NCBI RefSeq assembly: GCF_000420065.1
Contig: NZ_ATUF01000006.1
Location: forward strand, 1 to 64,000
Direction: 5' to 3'
Length of the DNA stretch: 64,000 nt
Source of the DNA: Varibaculum cambriense DSM 15806
GTDB lineage: Bacteria; Actinomycetota; Actinomycetes; Actinomycetales; Actinomycetaceae
How positions within the stretch are numbered: the first letter of the stretch is position 1; each line of letters begins with the position of its first letter. Shown in pieces: positions 17,169 through 28,278 of the stretch. The notes beneath the pieces are model-generated. The model had not been told where the DNA came from. It saw nothing but the letters and a program-made list of their open reading frames with translations, and did not search any database. Made by a program: the position numbers and the translations under genes.

Positions 17169-18728
17169 ATGCTAGCTTCCCCAGCTTCCAGTAGCGGCGC
17201 TAAAAAGGGCAGTTTAGTGCTGCGTTTATTAGCGGTGCTAGTTGCCTTGGTGCTGATCGATCTGATGCTGACTATTTACCTGTTTGTTTTCTCTGATGGA
17301 CCCGGTAAGCTGGGAGGGGGACTGAGTAAGGGAAAAACTCCCACTGTTTCCACAGTGATCGAAGTGCATAAGCAGATAAAAACCGATGCTTTTACTCCCT
17401 ATGTTGCTGTCGAATCTAGTCCGGCCGTGATGGTCAAGGAGAGCCGAGACATCTGGCTAATTTTTATTACTAACGACGGGGCTAGTGCTCAACCTTTATC
17501 TGGGGAGGGGAAAGTAAAAAGGGAACCGTTTAGCTTGCCGGCCTGCGTTAACGGGCTGGCGCAACCCTATGAGGTATTCGGGGGACAGATAGTTTGCAAA
17601 GGAGCGTTAGGGGAGAAGGACACCCCGGCCTCGGCTACTAAAACCGGGGAATGCGCGGGAGAGGTCATCTACCATGACAGCCAAGTAACGGTGTGTGCTG
17701 AGCCTACCGCTAAACAAGCTAAAACGGTGCGCTATCTGCAAAAAGGCAAGAGCATCTGGGAAACTAGTCTGCCGGGGAAATCCGCCATAGCAGCCAATAG
17801 TAAATCCATTTGGGCAACCCGCATAACCGATAAGCAGGGGAAGATTAGTTACCAAAGATTTGATGTTCCCGGAGCCCCAGATCCGGGCAGTGAAAAACCC
17901 TCCGGCTGGGATGCGATTAAGAAGGTAGATTTCCAAAATATAACCCTAAGTAACATCACCATAGGTAGTGCCAAATATAACGATCTTCCCCTGAGCGGCG
18001 GCAGGTGGAGGGAGGTACCGGAGCGAGACATAGGACTAGCTCTAGGTATCAGGCAAAATGATAAGGTCTATGCCGATATCAATGGTGATGGCTACCTGGA
18101 TTTCGCTCAGGTTCTTTATCATCAAATTTTCGGTGGAGAGATACCGGAAAGAGATGAGGGAGAACTTACTTTTCAAGGACGAGTTCACCAGATACTGGTC
18201 TGGATTTGGGATCCCCAAAGCCAGAAACCAAAAATGATGGATTCCCCTCTTATTTCTCCGACTATTGGACCCTACTGCGGTATGGGATACGACTCTGAAA
18301 TCCCATTTGCAGCAGATCTGTCTACACCTGAAGGCTTGGGATTAATAGTTAAGTATCTTTACAGCCAGGCTAGCTGGAATGATGTTGTCGTTGAAGGCAA
18401 AGACATGGAGCAGTTAAGCCAGGTTTCCCGTAGTGAGGAAGGGGAATATCGGGTGGTTAAAGATAACTTGGTAAGAGTACTCGATGGAAGCTATACCGCG
18501 GTAGTACCCCCTGAGGCCTGCATTGAAATCCTGGAGGAAGACGAAGAGATTAACAATGTCCCGGACTTGTTGCCCTTCCGCGGAGCTGATTCCTCCCTGG
18601 CGATTTCTCCGAAAAAGTTTAAGAACGTCACTTACTGGTTCCCAGCGTGGAAAGATTCCGAAGGAAGTATCTTGTGGTATGCCTTTGATGAGTCCAAAGA
18701 GCACTACGTACTTGGTTGGTCAAAATAA
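17169..18728 (+). CDS. Membrane-anchored exported protein, function unknown
   Basis: A 519-aa protein I do not recognise. It has a hydrophobic segment at about 16-42, then a large extracytoplasmic region. Four Cys lie between about 125 and 180 (PACVNG, IVCKG, GECAGE, VTVCAEP) and two more near 375 and 450, which could form disulfides. The segment DINGDGYLDFAQVL near 300 resembles an FG-GAP/VCBS calcium-binding repeat (DxNxDGxxD). AAGGTAGG before the ATG is the likely ribosome site. It is paired with the upstream membrane gene. It is probably a surface protein, but the partner and ligand are unknown. Confidence 0.6.
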   Translation: MLASPASSSGAKKGSLVLRLLAVLVALVLIDLMLTIYLFVFSDGPGKLGGGLSKGKTPTVSTVIEVHKQIKTDAFTPYVAVESSPAVMVKESRDIWLIFITNDGASAQPLSGEGKVKREPFSLPACVNGLAQPYEVFGGQIVCKGALGEKDTPASATKTGECAGEVIYHDSQVTVCAEPTAKQAKTVRYLQKGKSIWETSLPGKSAIAANSKSIWATRITDKQGKISYQRFDVPGAPDPGSEKPSGWDAIKKVDFQNITLSNITIGSAKYNDLPLSGGRWREVPERDIGLALGIRQNDKVYADINGDGYLDFAQVLYHQIFGGEIPERDEGELTFQGRVHQILVWIWDPQSQKPKMMDSPLISPTIGPYCGMGYDSEIPFAADLSTPEGLGLIVKYLYSQASWNDVVVEGKDMEQLSQVSRSEEGEYRVVKDNLVRVLDGSYTAVVPPEACIEILEEDEEINNVPDLLPFRGADSSLAISPKKFKNVTYWFPAWKDSEGSILWYAFDESKEHYVLGWSK

Positions 18729-18846
18729 AGCCGCTATCGCGTTAAGCCACTTTCTGGCAAGGTGCCAGTATATCCAGGCAGCTATTGGACGGTAGCACCA
18801 AGCTTTGCTCTTGGGTAGATAGGGATTCGCTCGGTAGGCTGGAATC

Positions 18847-19509
18847 GTGAGTGAACTATTGATTTACCGTAACCCGGATCGAGGAGCCCGCTGGGCAGCG
18901 GCCTCGCCTGCCAACGCTCTCTCTGTGGCAGTAACTGGCGGCATCGGTTCCGGTAAATCCACGGCGGTACAAACTTTAAAAGCCTTAGGCGCCAAAACTT
19001 GTAGCGCCGACGGACTGGCCGGGCAGGCTCTGGTGGATTTAGCTCCCGATATTGCCCGCGCTTTTGATCATCCCGAATGGGAAACCAGTGTTGACCGCCG
19101 CGCCCTCGCCGCGATCGTATTTAATAATCCCGATGCCCGCCTGCTCCTAGAATCCATAACTCACCCCTATATCGCGTTCCTTTCCGATCGTTTCTTTGCC
19201 TCCCTCACTCCGGGAGATATCGGCATTTACGATGTTCCGTTGCTAGCCGAGAATCCGAACGCGCGGGCTTTTGACGTGATTGTGGCAGTGACTGCGCCCC
19301 TTAAGCAGCGCTACCAGCGCCTGCAAGAGCGTTCCGGTTTAGAACCGGAACAAGTCGACGCCCGGATCGCCGCCCAAGCCAGTGAAGAACAGCGCCGCGC
19401 GATTGCTAACTTTGAACTGGTAAATGACACTACCCGCGAAGATCTGCGGCGTACGATTGCCTCGGAGTTATGGCCCGAGCTACGCCGCCTGGCCGATGGA
19501 GAAAACTGA
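18847..19509 (+). CDS. coaE: Dephospho-CoA kinase
   Basis: The enzyme phosphorylates dephospho-CoA at the 3' hydroxyl, the last step of CoA synthesis. The 220-aa protein has the P-loop VTGGIGSGKST near residue 31, the family DGLAG motif, and VPLLAEN near 132. An N-terminal tail of about 28 residues precedes the fold. The longer DUF/GrpB fusion found in some actinobacteria is absent. A -10-like TAGGCT (18835-18840) ends exactly 6 nt before the GTG start, with no ribosome site, suggesting a leaderless mRNA. Confidence 0.9.
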   Translation: MSELLIYRNPDRGARWAAASPANALSVAVTGGIGSGKSTAVQTLKALGAKTCSADGLAGQALVDLAPDIARAFDHPEWETSVDRRALAAIVFNNPDARLLLESITHPYIAFLSDRFFASLTPGDIGIYDVPLLAENPNARAFDVIVAVTAPLKQRYQRLQERSGLEPEQVDARIAAQASEEQRRAIANFELVNDTTREDLRRTIASELWPELRRLADGEN

Positions 19510-19647
19510 TTACGTAAGGAATCGACTTTTCCTCGTCCGGCATCGGTGCGGGCAGAGGTTTTTCCTCCCGCCAAGCCGATAAAAGTAACAGATAATACTC
19601 TGGGGCTAACTGGACGAGCACCCCGGGGAGGCTGCTAGATTGTACGG

Positions 19648-21613
<1,966 letters not shown>

Positions 21614-21753
21614 TAGCAACCTGAGTCTAATCTATGACTTAGATTGCACTTGTCTGTTTGAGGGTGTAGGAGCGACTTTAATTTGAGAAAATATATCTGT
21701 AACAAATAAGTACCCTTACTGGCAGCGATCCTGCCGGAGGAGCTGAATAATTG

Positions 21754-23850
21754 ATGTCTACTACCGTAGAGAATTCAACGGATAATGCGTGGCGCACTTT
21801 TGTCCAGGGGAAATGGAATAAAGAAATCGATGTTCGCGATTTCATTCAAAAGAACTATACCCCCTACCAGGGCGACGCAGCTTTCTTAAGCGGACCGACC
21901 TCCAAAACCCAGAAACTCTGGCAAGCGCTAGAGGAAAACTATCTTTCAATAGAACGTCAAAAACGAGTCTTCGATGTTGACACCGACACTCCGGCCGATA
22001 TTGATGCTTTCGGACCCGGATACATCAGCGAAGAAGATGACGTAATCGTTGGTCTGCAAACTGATACCCCCTTAAAGCGAGCGATGATGCCCAACGGCGG
22101 ATGGCGCATGGTCGAAACCGCCATTAAAGAAGCCGGAAAAGAAATTAATCCGGAAGTAAAAGAAATCTTCACTCGTTACCGCAAAACCCATAATGACGCG
22201 GTATTTGATATTTATACTCCCCGAATTCGGGCGGCTCGATCTTCCCACATCATCACCGGTTTGCCCGACGCCTATGGACGCGGCCGGATTATCGGTGACT
22301 ATCGACGCGTTGCCCTATATGGGGTAGACCAGCTAATCGCTTGGAAACAGGAAGATAAAGACAAAGTCGCCGACAAGCCCTTTAGTGAACATTGGGCGCG
22401 CTACCGGGAAGAACACTCCGAGCAGATCAAGGCGCTGAAGAAGCTAAAAGCCATGGCTGCCAGCTATGGCTTCGATATTTCTGGGCCGGCGAAGAACGCT
22501 AAAGAGGCCGTGCAATGGACTTATTTCGGCTACTTGGCCGCGGTAAAAAGCCAAGACGGAGCCGCCATGTCTATTGGTCGTCTCTCGGCTTTCTTCGACT
22601 GCTATTTTGAGCGTGATTTTGCGGAAGGCACCCTAGATGAACAGGGCGCCCAAGAAATCATTGACGCCCTGGTAGTTAAACTGCGGATCGTGCGATTCCT
22701 ACGCACCGAAGCCTATGACCAAATCTTTTCCGGCGACCCCTACTGGGCTACCTGGTCAGATGCGGGTTTCGGGGAGGACGGACGTACCCTCGTTACCAAA
22801 ACCTCCTTCCGGCTTTTGCAGACCCTAATAAATCTGGGGCCGGCACCCGAACCCAATATCACTATTTTTTGGTCCCCGCGTTTGCCGGAAGGCTATAAAG
22901 AGTTCTGCGCCAAGATTTCCATCGAAACTTCCTCTGTCCAATATGAAGCCGATGATCAGATTCGTCGGCAGTGGGGCGATGACGCTGCTATTGCCTGCTG
23001 CGTTTCCCCCATGAGGGTCGGCAAACAAATGCAGTTCTTCGGCGCCAGGGTAAACGCAGCTAAAACCCTGCTTTACGCGATTAACGGTGGCCGCGACGAA
23101 GTAACCGGCAAACAAGTAGTGCCCGGATATGAAGGTATCGTTGGCGACGGTCCCCTGGACTTCAATGATGTGTGGGAACGTTACGAGAAAATGCTGGACT
23201 GGGTGGTGGGCACCTATGTGGAGGCGCTCAACATTATTCACTACTGCCATGACCGTTACGCTTACGAATGCCTAGAGATGGCTCTGCATGACAGCGATAT
23301 TGTGCGCACCATGGGCTGCGGAATCGCGGGACTGTCGATTGTGGCTGATTCCCTATCGGCTATCAAATACGCCAAGGTCACCCCAGTACGTGACGAAACC
23401 GGCTTGGTGGTGGACTACCACACCGAAGGGGACTTCCCCTGCTACGGAAACGACGATGACCGCGTCGATGACATCGCGGCCACCATCGTGCACACGGTAA
23501 TGGCAAAGATCAAAGAGATTAAGCTCTATCGGGATGCCATTCCAACCCAGTCGGTACTCACTATCACCTCCAATGTGGTTTACGGTAAAGCCACTGGGGC
23601 TTTCCCCTCCGGACATGAGGCTGGAACCCCCTTTGCTCCCGGCGCCAACCCGGAAAACGGAATGGATTCGCATGGGATGCTGGCCTCGATGCTCTCGGTA
23701 GGCAAACTGGATTACCATGACGCATTGGATGGTATTTCTTTGACCAACACCATCGTGCCCTCCTCGCTGGGACGAACCAAAGAGGAACAAATCCAGAACC
23801 TGGTGGGGATTATGGATGCCGGTTTCATTCCCCAAAACTCTTCCTGCTGA
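21754..23850 (+). CDS. pflB: Pyruvate formate-lyase, catalytic part lacking the glycyl-radical domain
   Basis: This 698-aa protein matches PflB (pyruvate + CoA to acetyl-CoA + formate) through its active-site Cys-Cys pair, C415-C416 in AIACCVSPMRVG. It ends with LVGIMDAGFIPQNSSC, where other PflB proteins continue for about 60 more residues into the glycyl-radical domain with RVSGYAV. That missing domain is encoded by a separate gene 111 nt downstream. GGAGGAG is 12 nt before the ATG at 21754. A TTG at 21751 is a less likely start. The pfl activase gene completes the operon. The two polypeptides presumably assemble into one active enzyme. The gene shows no frameshift relics. Confidence 0.93.
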   Translation: MSTTVENSTDNAWRTFVQGKWNKEIDVRDFIQKNYTPYQGDAAFLSGPTSKTQKLWQALEENYLSIERQKRVFDVDTDTPADIDAFGPGYISEEDDVIVGLQTDTPLKRAMMPNGGWRMVETAIKEAGKEINPEVKEIFTRYRKTHNDAVFDIYTPRIRAARSSHIITGLPDAYGRGRIIGDYRRVALYGVDQLIAWKQEDKDKVADKPFSEHWARYREEHSEQIKALKKLKAMAASYGFDISGPAKNAKEAVQWTYFGYLAAVKSQDGAAMSIGRLSAFFDCYFERDFAEGTLDEQGAQEIIDALVVKLRIVRFLRTEAYDQIFSGDPYWATWSDAGFGEDGRTLVTKTSFRLLQTLINLGPAPEPNITIFWSPRLPEGYKEFCAKISIETSSVQYEADDQIRRQWGDDAAIACCVSPMRVGKQMQFFGARVNAAKTLLYAINGGRDEVTGKQVVPGYEGIVGDGPLDFNDVWERYEKMLDWVVGTYVEALNIIHYCHDRYAYECLEMALHDSDIVRTMGCGIAGLSIVADSLSAIKYAKVTPVRDETGLVVDYHTEGDFPCYGNDDDRVDDIAATIVHTVMAKIKEIKLYRDAIPTQSVLTITSNVVYGKATGAFPSGHEAGTPFAPGANPENGMDSHGMLASMLSVGKLDYHDALDGISLTNTIVPSSLGRTKEEQIQNLVGIMDAGFIPQNSSC

Positions 23851-23858
23851 AAAACTCT

Positions 23859-23915
23859 CTGCCCGAACAGGCTCCCGGCGCTTTTATTAGGCGTACACGC
23901 AGCTGGTTGGGGCAG
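23859..23915 (+). promoter_or_regulatory. Long stem in the pflB-glycyl-radical gene gap
   Basis: CTGCCCGAAC at 23859-23868 pairs with GTTGGGGCAG at 23906-23915 with one mismatch, closing a 37-nt loop that holds GC-rich inner arms. It is not followed by a T-run and lies between two genes of one operon. It could protect or process the mRNA and set the ratio of large to small subunit. The strong AGGAG before the next gene is about 30 nt further on. Confidence 0.5.
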
Positions 23916-23961
23916 AAAAAGAACTAGAAATAATCAAGAAACAAACAAAATAGGAGAAACC

Positions 23962-24213
23962 ATGAGTGTAAAAACTTTTGATGAGCGGCTCGCTTCTATG
24001 AAAGCCAATCGTGAAGCCCGCGGGGGAGTGCAAGGTCTCTACCACGCCAATATCAACGTGCTAAATCGCGATACTTTAGAAGATGCAATGAAAAACCCGG
24101 AAAAATACCCCCAGCTAACGGTGCGAGTTTCCGGCTATGCAGTTAACTTTGTGAAGCTAACTCGCGAACAACAGCTAGACGTTATTTCTCGTACCTTCCA
24201 CAACAAGCTTTAA
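23962..24213 (+). CDS. grcA: Separate glycyl-radical domain of pyruvate formate-lyase (GrcA-like)
   Basis: An 83-aa protein equivalent to the last part of PflB. After a 20-residue leader rich in charged residues it carries [20 protein letters not shown], then [20 protein letters not shown], and ends [11 protein letters not shown]. Gly58 in VSGYAV is the residue that becomes the glycyl radical. E. coli GrcA (YfiD) is a similar 127-aa spare part that rescues damaged PflB. Here, however, the neighbouring PflB has no such domain, so this protein should be the normal subunit. AGGAG lies 6 nt before the ATG. It sits between pflB and pflA. Confidence 0.92.
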   Translation: MSVKTFDERLASMKANREARGGVQGLYHANINVLNRDTLEDAMKNPEKYPQLTVRVSGYAVNFVKLTREQQLDVISRTFHNKL

Positions 24214-24232
24214 AATTTAATTTTCTGCGCAG

Positions 24233-24267
24233 GGCGGGTGTCCTCCTTCTGTAAGGAGATGCCCGCC
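24233..24267 (+). terminator. Hairpin between the glycyl-radical gene and pflA
   Basis: GGCGGG (24233-24238) pairs with CCCGCC (24262-24267), and CTCCTT (24243-24248) with AAGGAG (24253-24258), around a 4-nt loop. There is no long T-run after it, so it could be a weak terminator, an attenuator that lowers pflA expression, or an RNA-processing site. pflA follows 60 nt downstream in the same direction. Confidence 0.5.
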
Positions 24268-24327
24268 TTGCCTGTAGATAGAACCAGGTAAGCTAAAGAT
24301 AGGAATAGATAGGGCGAGGCGGGATTA

Positions 24328-25239
24328 ATGGAGAAAACTGGCGGTGTCGAAAATATCAACGTCAGTGCTGATGGGATTACCGGAGAATATGCTCCCGAGC
24401 CGTTAGAAGAGCAAGTTCCTCGTACGCGCGGTTCCGGTTTAGGAGCGCTAAGAGAAGCCCCCGAGATGAGCCACTCCCAGCACAACCAGGTCGTCCGCGA
24501 AGGCAAGCTAGCTTCAGTGCACTCCTGGGAACTGGTGACTGCCGTAGACGGCCCCGGTACTCGGCTTACCCTGTTTTTATCTGGCTGCCCGCTGCGCTGC
24601 CAGTACTGCCACAACCCGGATACTTTCCAGATGCGTTCTGGGCATGCAGTCACCCTTAACGATGTGTTTAAGCTGGTAAAACGTTATCGCGCTATTTTTA
24701 AGGTCACCGGAGGGGGACTGACTATTTCTGGGGGCGAAGCCTTAATGCAGGTGAGTTTTGTGCGGAACCTGCTGCGACGCTGTCACCAGGAAGGTATCCA
24801 TACTTGCCTCGACACTTCGGGATTCTTAGGTGCCAATCTGGCCGATGCTGATCTAAAGAATCTGGATCTAGTTCTTCTGGATGTTAAAAGCGGAGACGAA
24901 GCCACCTACCACGAAGTGACTGGGCGCCCCCTTGTCCCTACGATTACTTTTGGCGATCGCCTAGCGGAAGCCAAAGTCCCAGTGTGGGTGCGTTTCGTGT
25001 TGGTTCCTGGCCTTACCGATGACCCAGAAAATATTGCAAAGGTAGCACAGATAGCCCGGCGTTGGCCAAACCTGGAACGACTCGAGATCCTACCCTTCCA
25101 TCAGATGGCTCGGGACAAATGGGAAAACCTAGGGTTGAACTATCAGCTAGCAGATACCCCGGTGCCCACTAAAGATCAGGTAGAGGCAGCAAAAAATATC
25201 ATGCGTGAGCAAGGTATCCAGCAGGTGTTTTCGTCCTAA
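24328..25239 (+). CDS. pflA: Pyruvate formate-lyase activating enzyme
   Basis: A radical SAM enzyme that abstracts the hydrogen from the glycine of the glycyl-radical domain. The [4Fe-4S] motif C-x3-C-x2-C is seen as GCPLRCQYCHNP near residue 90, followed by TGGGLTISGGEALMQ and TCLDTSGFLG. A roughly 45-residue N-terminal extension with low complexity precedes the conserved HSWELVTAVDGPGTRL. An ATG at 24466 would remove it, but the ATG at 24328 has GAGGCGGG upstream. Gene order pflB-grcA-pflA assigns its partner. It runs convergent to gluQ with a 12-bp gap. Length 303 aa. Confidence 0.92.
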   Translation: MEKTGGVENINVSADGITGEYAPEPLEEQVPRTRGSGLGALREAPEMSHSQHNQVVREGKLASVHSWELVTAVDGPGTRLTLFLSGCPLRCQYCHNPDTFQMRSGHAVTLNDVFKLVKRYRAIFKVTGGGLTISGGEALMQVSFVRNLLRRCHQEGIHTCLDTSGFLGANLADADLKNLDLVLLDVKSGDEATYHEVTGRPLVPTITFGDRLAEAKVPVWVRFVLVPGLTDDPENIAKVAQIARRWPNLERLEILPFHQMARDKWENLGLNYQLADTPVPTKDQVEAAKNIMREQGIQQVFSS

Positions 25240-25251
25240 ACCGCGGTTTCC

Positions 25252-26214
25252 CTAGCGAGGGGGAAGAAAACGCCAATCTTCCCGGCGCATTTTCGACAGC
25301 TCAAACTGCTGGCAGAACTGTCTAGCGGTTTTCACTGGAGCAAACCCAAGGGAACTAGAAAGCAACCCCAGAATCTCAGCGCTATTTACCCCGCGTTGAC
25401 CGAGTTCGGTCAAAGTAACTGCCCCATCACGTTTAGCTAAGCGCTCACCCTTCTGATTAAGCACCAAAGGAACATGCACCCATGAGGGCGGGGTAGAGCC
25501 TAATAACTGATGCAGGTAGTTTTGCCGGGCAACCGAAGACAGTAAGTCCCGGCCGCGGCACACCTGAGTTACCCCTTGATAGGCATCATCGACTACACAA
25601 ACAAAGTTATAGGAAAACACCCCATCAGAGCGGCGGAGCACAAAGTCATCAACCAAGCCAGTCTGCGGCCCGTAAACCGCATCTATGAAGGGCAAAGATT
25701 GCTGGTTAGTGCGCAGGCGAAAAGCAGGGCCGCGTCCTTTCGCTGCCAATTCTTCCCGCTTCCGCGCGCGCTCGGTCGGGGAGAGACTCCGGCAATAACC
25801 CGGATAGGCTCCCGGCGGAGTATGCGGGGCCGAAGCAATTTGTGATAACTCCCGACGCGAACAGTAACATTCATAAACCAGCCCTGCTGCTTCTAACCGC
25901 GCAAACGCCTGCTCATAACGGCTGCGGCAGTTGGACTGCACCAAAGGATCTCCGTCCCAATCAATCCCGAGAGCCGCTAAATCTGCCAGTTGCAGGTCGC
26001 GGAAAGGCTCACGGGAGCGGGCATCTAAATCCTCAAAACGCAGCACGAAACGGCCGCCGCTTTGCCGAGCGAGCGCCCACCCGATGAGGGCGGTGCGCAG
26101 ATTCCCCAAATGCAAAGCGCCAGTGGGACTGGGCGCATATCGACCAACGAGCGTGAAACTGCCCTCCGCTAGTAGGGTAAGTAGAAACGGCTTCATTTTA
26201 ATCGCAATGAGCAC
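25252..26214 (-). CDS. gluQ: Glutamyl-queuosine tRNA(Asp) synthetase
   Basis: A 320-aa GluRS paralog without the anticodon-binding domain. It activates Glu and attaches it to queuosine in the anticodon of tRNA-Asp. Visible features are GRYAPSPTGALHLGN (HIGH-like), the Cys-rich zinc region YECYCSRR...YPGYCR, and GERLAKRDGA in place of KMSKS. The short length and lack of an anticodon domain separate it from GluRS. Together with yhhQ and tgt it completes a queuosine set. The GTG start has TATTCT 6 nt upstream, so it may be leaderless. An ATG at 26196 is an alternative. It is divergent from thrS. Confidence 0.9.
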   Translation of the reverse strand: MLIAIKMKPFLLTLLAEGSFTLVGRYAPSPTGALHLGNLRTALIGWALARQSGGRFVLRFEDLDARSREPFRDLQLADLAALGIDWDGDPLVQSNCRSRYEQAFARLEAAGLVYECYCSRRELSQIASAPHTPPGAYPGYCRSLSPTERARKREELAAKGRGPAFRLRTNQQSLPFIDAVYGPQTGLVDDFVLRRSDGVFSYNFVCVVDDAYQGVTQVCRGRDLLSSVARQNYLHQLLGSTPPSWVHVPLVLNQKGERLAKRDGAVTLTELGQRGVNSAEILGLLSSSLGFAPVKTARQFCQQFELSKMRREDWRFLPPR

Positions 26215-26265
26215 GTAGGTAGAATAGCCAGGTAATAACTTAATCCGTAACTAGGAGGATCAAAC

Positions 26266-28275
26266 GTGGCAGCACAGGCAGCAGGGCTAATCAACGTCCA
26301 GATTGCAGGAGAAACTAAAGAGGTAGCTGCCACTAGCACCGGCCTGGATTTGTGGGGCAAAGACCGCAGCATCGTGGCCATGAACGTAGATGGGCAGCCC
26401 TGGGATTTAGCACGTACCTTGCCCGAGGGTGCCCAGGTAGAACCAATTACCGCTGATAGCGAAGCGGGACTAGAAATTATTCGCCACTCCGCTACCCACG
26501 TCCTCGCCCAAGCGGTGCAACAGGTTTATCCCGATGCCAACCTGGGAGTAGGCCCTTACATCACTGACGGTTTTTACTACGATTTCGGCAATATCGATCC
26601 GGTAACTCCCGAGCTGTTAAAAGATCTGGAAAAACGGATGAAGAAAATCGTGAAAAGCGGGCAGCGTTTTGTGCGGCGGGAAGTAAGCGATGAGGAGGCC
26701 CGCCAGGAACTCGCAGATCAGCCCTACAAATTGGAACTGATTGAATCCAAAGGTCACGGGCCTGACCAAGCGGAAGGTGCCAGTGTAGAGGTAGGAGCCG
26801 GAACCCTAACCATTTATGACAATATTGACCGCTCCGGCCAGTGTGCCTGGAAGGATCTCTGCCGCGGCCCGCATGTGCCTAACACCCGCTATATTGGTAA
26901 CGGCTTTGCCCTGACCAAGTCGTCTGCCGCCTATTGGAAAGGCGATCAAGCCAATGATCACCTGCAGCGCATCTACGGCACCGCCTGGGCCAGTAAAGAT
27001 GATCTGGTTGCCTATCAAACTCGGATTCGCGAGGCCGAACGGCGTGACCACCGCAAACTAGGGCGCGAACTAGACCTATTCTCCTTCCCAGATGAGATTG
27101 GCTCCGGCCTGCCGGTATTCCACCCCAAAGGGGCGATTATCCGCAACGAAATGGAAGAATATTCCCGCAAACGGCATATCGAATCCGGATATTCCTTTGT
27201 TTACAGTCCCCACATCACCAAGGCGGATCTGTTCAAAACCTCTGGACACCTGGATTGGTATGCAGATGGCATGTATCCACCGATGCACCTGGATGAAGAA
27301 CGCGACCAGGCCGGAAATATCACCAAGCAGGGGCAAGATTACTATCTGAAGCCTATGAACTGTCCCATGCATAACCTAATTTTTGCTTCCAAGGGGCGTT
27401 CTTACCGAGAATTGCCGCTGCGGCTTTTCGAGTTCGGTACCGTGTACCGTTACGAAAAATCCGGGGTGGTGCACGGACTTACCCGCGCCCGCGGATTCAC
27501 TCAAGACGATTCCCACATTTACTGCACTCGCGAGCAGATGCGCGATGAGCTGGCCAGCCTGCTAACTTTCGTCCTCGATCTGTTAAAAGATTTTGGGCTA
27601 GAGGATTTCTATCTGGAGCTGTCCACTAAGAATCCCGCTAAGTTCGTAGGTGACGATGACACCTGGGAAGAAGCTACCCGCACTTTGGAAGAGGTGGCGA
27701 CCGCTTCCGGGCTGAAACTGGTTCCGGATCCGGGCGGGGCCGCCTTCTACGGACCGAAGATCTCGGTACAGGCTAAGGATGCGATTGGGCGCACCTGGCA
27801 AATGTCTACTATCCAGCTGGACTTCAACCTGCCGGAACGTTTCGACCTCACTTACACCGCTGCCGATGGTTCCCACCAGCGTCCAGTGATGATTCACCGC
27901 GCTCTCTTCGGTTCCATAGAACGATTCTTCGGGGTGCTGCTGGAACACTATGCGGGTGCTTTCCCCGCCTGGCTTGCCCCTGTCCAGGTACGCTGCGTAC
28001 CGGTAGCCGAAGCCTTTAACGATTACCTATTCGAAGTCGCCTCCCAGTTGCGCAAACAGGGGGTGCGGGTAGAGGTCGATACTTCTGATGACCGCTTCGG
28101 CAAGAAAATCCGTAACGCTTCCAAAGATAAGATCCCCTTTACCCTGATTGCCGGGGGAGAGGACGCGGAGGCGGGGGCAGTTTCCTTCCGTTACCGGGAT
28201 GGCAGCCAAGAAAACGGGGTGCCGATCGAGGAAGCAATCAATAAGATCACTGCCGCGATCGCAGAACGGAAATAG
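26266..28275 (+). CDS. thrS: Threonyl-tRNA synthetase
   Basis: A 669-aa class II synthetase with an N-terminal TGS domain (about 1-70), the editing domain with [16 protein letters not shown] (conserved HxxxH), and the catalytic core. The core has [10 protein letters not shown] (zinc Cys), motif 2 [17 protein letters not shown] and motif 3 [13 protein letters not shown], followed by an anticodon-binding domain. GGAGG lies 7 nt before the GTG start. It heads a likely operon with HIT, pgsA, patA and pimA. Confidence 0.95.
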   Translation: MAAQAAGLINVQIAGETKEVAATSTGLDLWGKDRSIVAMNVDGQPWDLARTLPEGAQVEPITADSEAGLEIIRHSATHVLAQAVQQVYPDANLGVGPYITDGFYYDFGNIDPVTPELLKDLEKRMKKIVKSGQRFVRREVSDEEARQELADQPYKLELIESKGHGPDQAEGASVEVGAGTLTIYDNIDRSGQCAWKDLCRGPHVPNTRYIGNGFALTKSSAAYWKGDQANDHLQRIYGTAWASKDDLVAYQTRIREAERRDHRKLGRELDLFSFPDEIGSGLPVFHPKGAIIRNEMEEYSRKRHIESGYSFVYSPHITKADLFKTSGHLDWYADGMYPPMHLDEERDQAGNITKQGQDYYLKPMNCPMHNLIFASKGRSYRELPLRLFEFGTVYRYEKSGVVHGLTRARGFTQDDSHIYCTREQMRDELASLLTFVLDLLKDFGLEDFYLELSTKNPAKFVGDDDTWEEATRTLEEVATASGLKLVPDPGGAAFYGPKISVQAKDAIGRTWQMSTIQLDFNLPERFDLTYTAADGSHQRPVMIHRALFGSIERFFGVLLEHYAGAFPAWLAPVQVRCVPVAEAFNDYLFEVASQLRKQGVRVEVDTSDDRFGKKIRNASKDKIPFTLIAGGEDAEAGAVSFRYRDGSQENGVPIEEAINKITAAIAERK

Positions 28276-28278
28276 CTA

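Noticed and set aside
19510-19647. preQ1 riboswitch ahead of yhhQ-tgt
   Set aside because: No preQ1 pseudoknot pattern was recognisable by eye, and the start codon looks leaderless.
21754-23850. pflB as a frameshifted full-length gene
   Set aside because: The large subunit ends in its own stop with unrelated final residues, and the small gene has its own strong ribosome site and a new 20-residue start, so a simple frameshift does not explain it.
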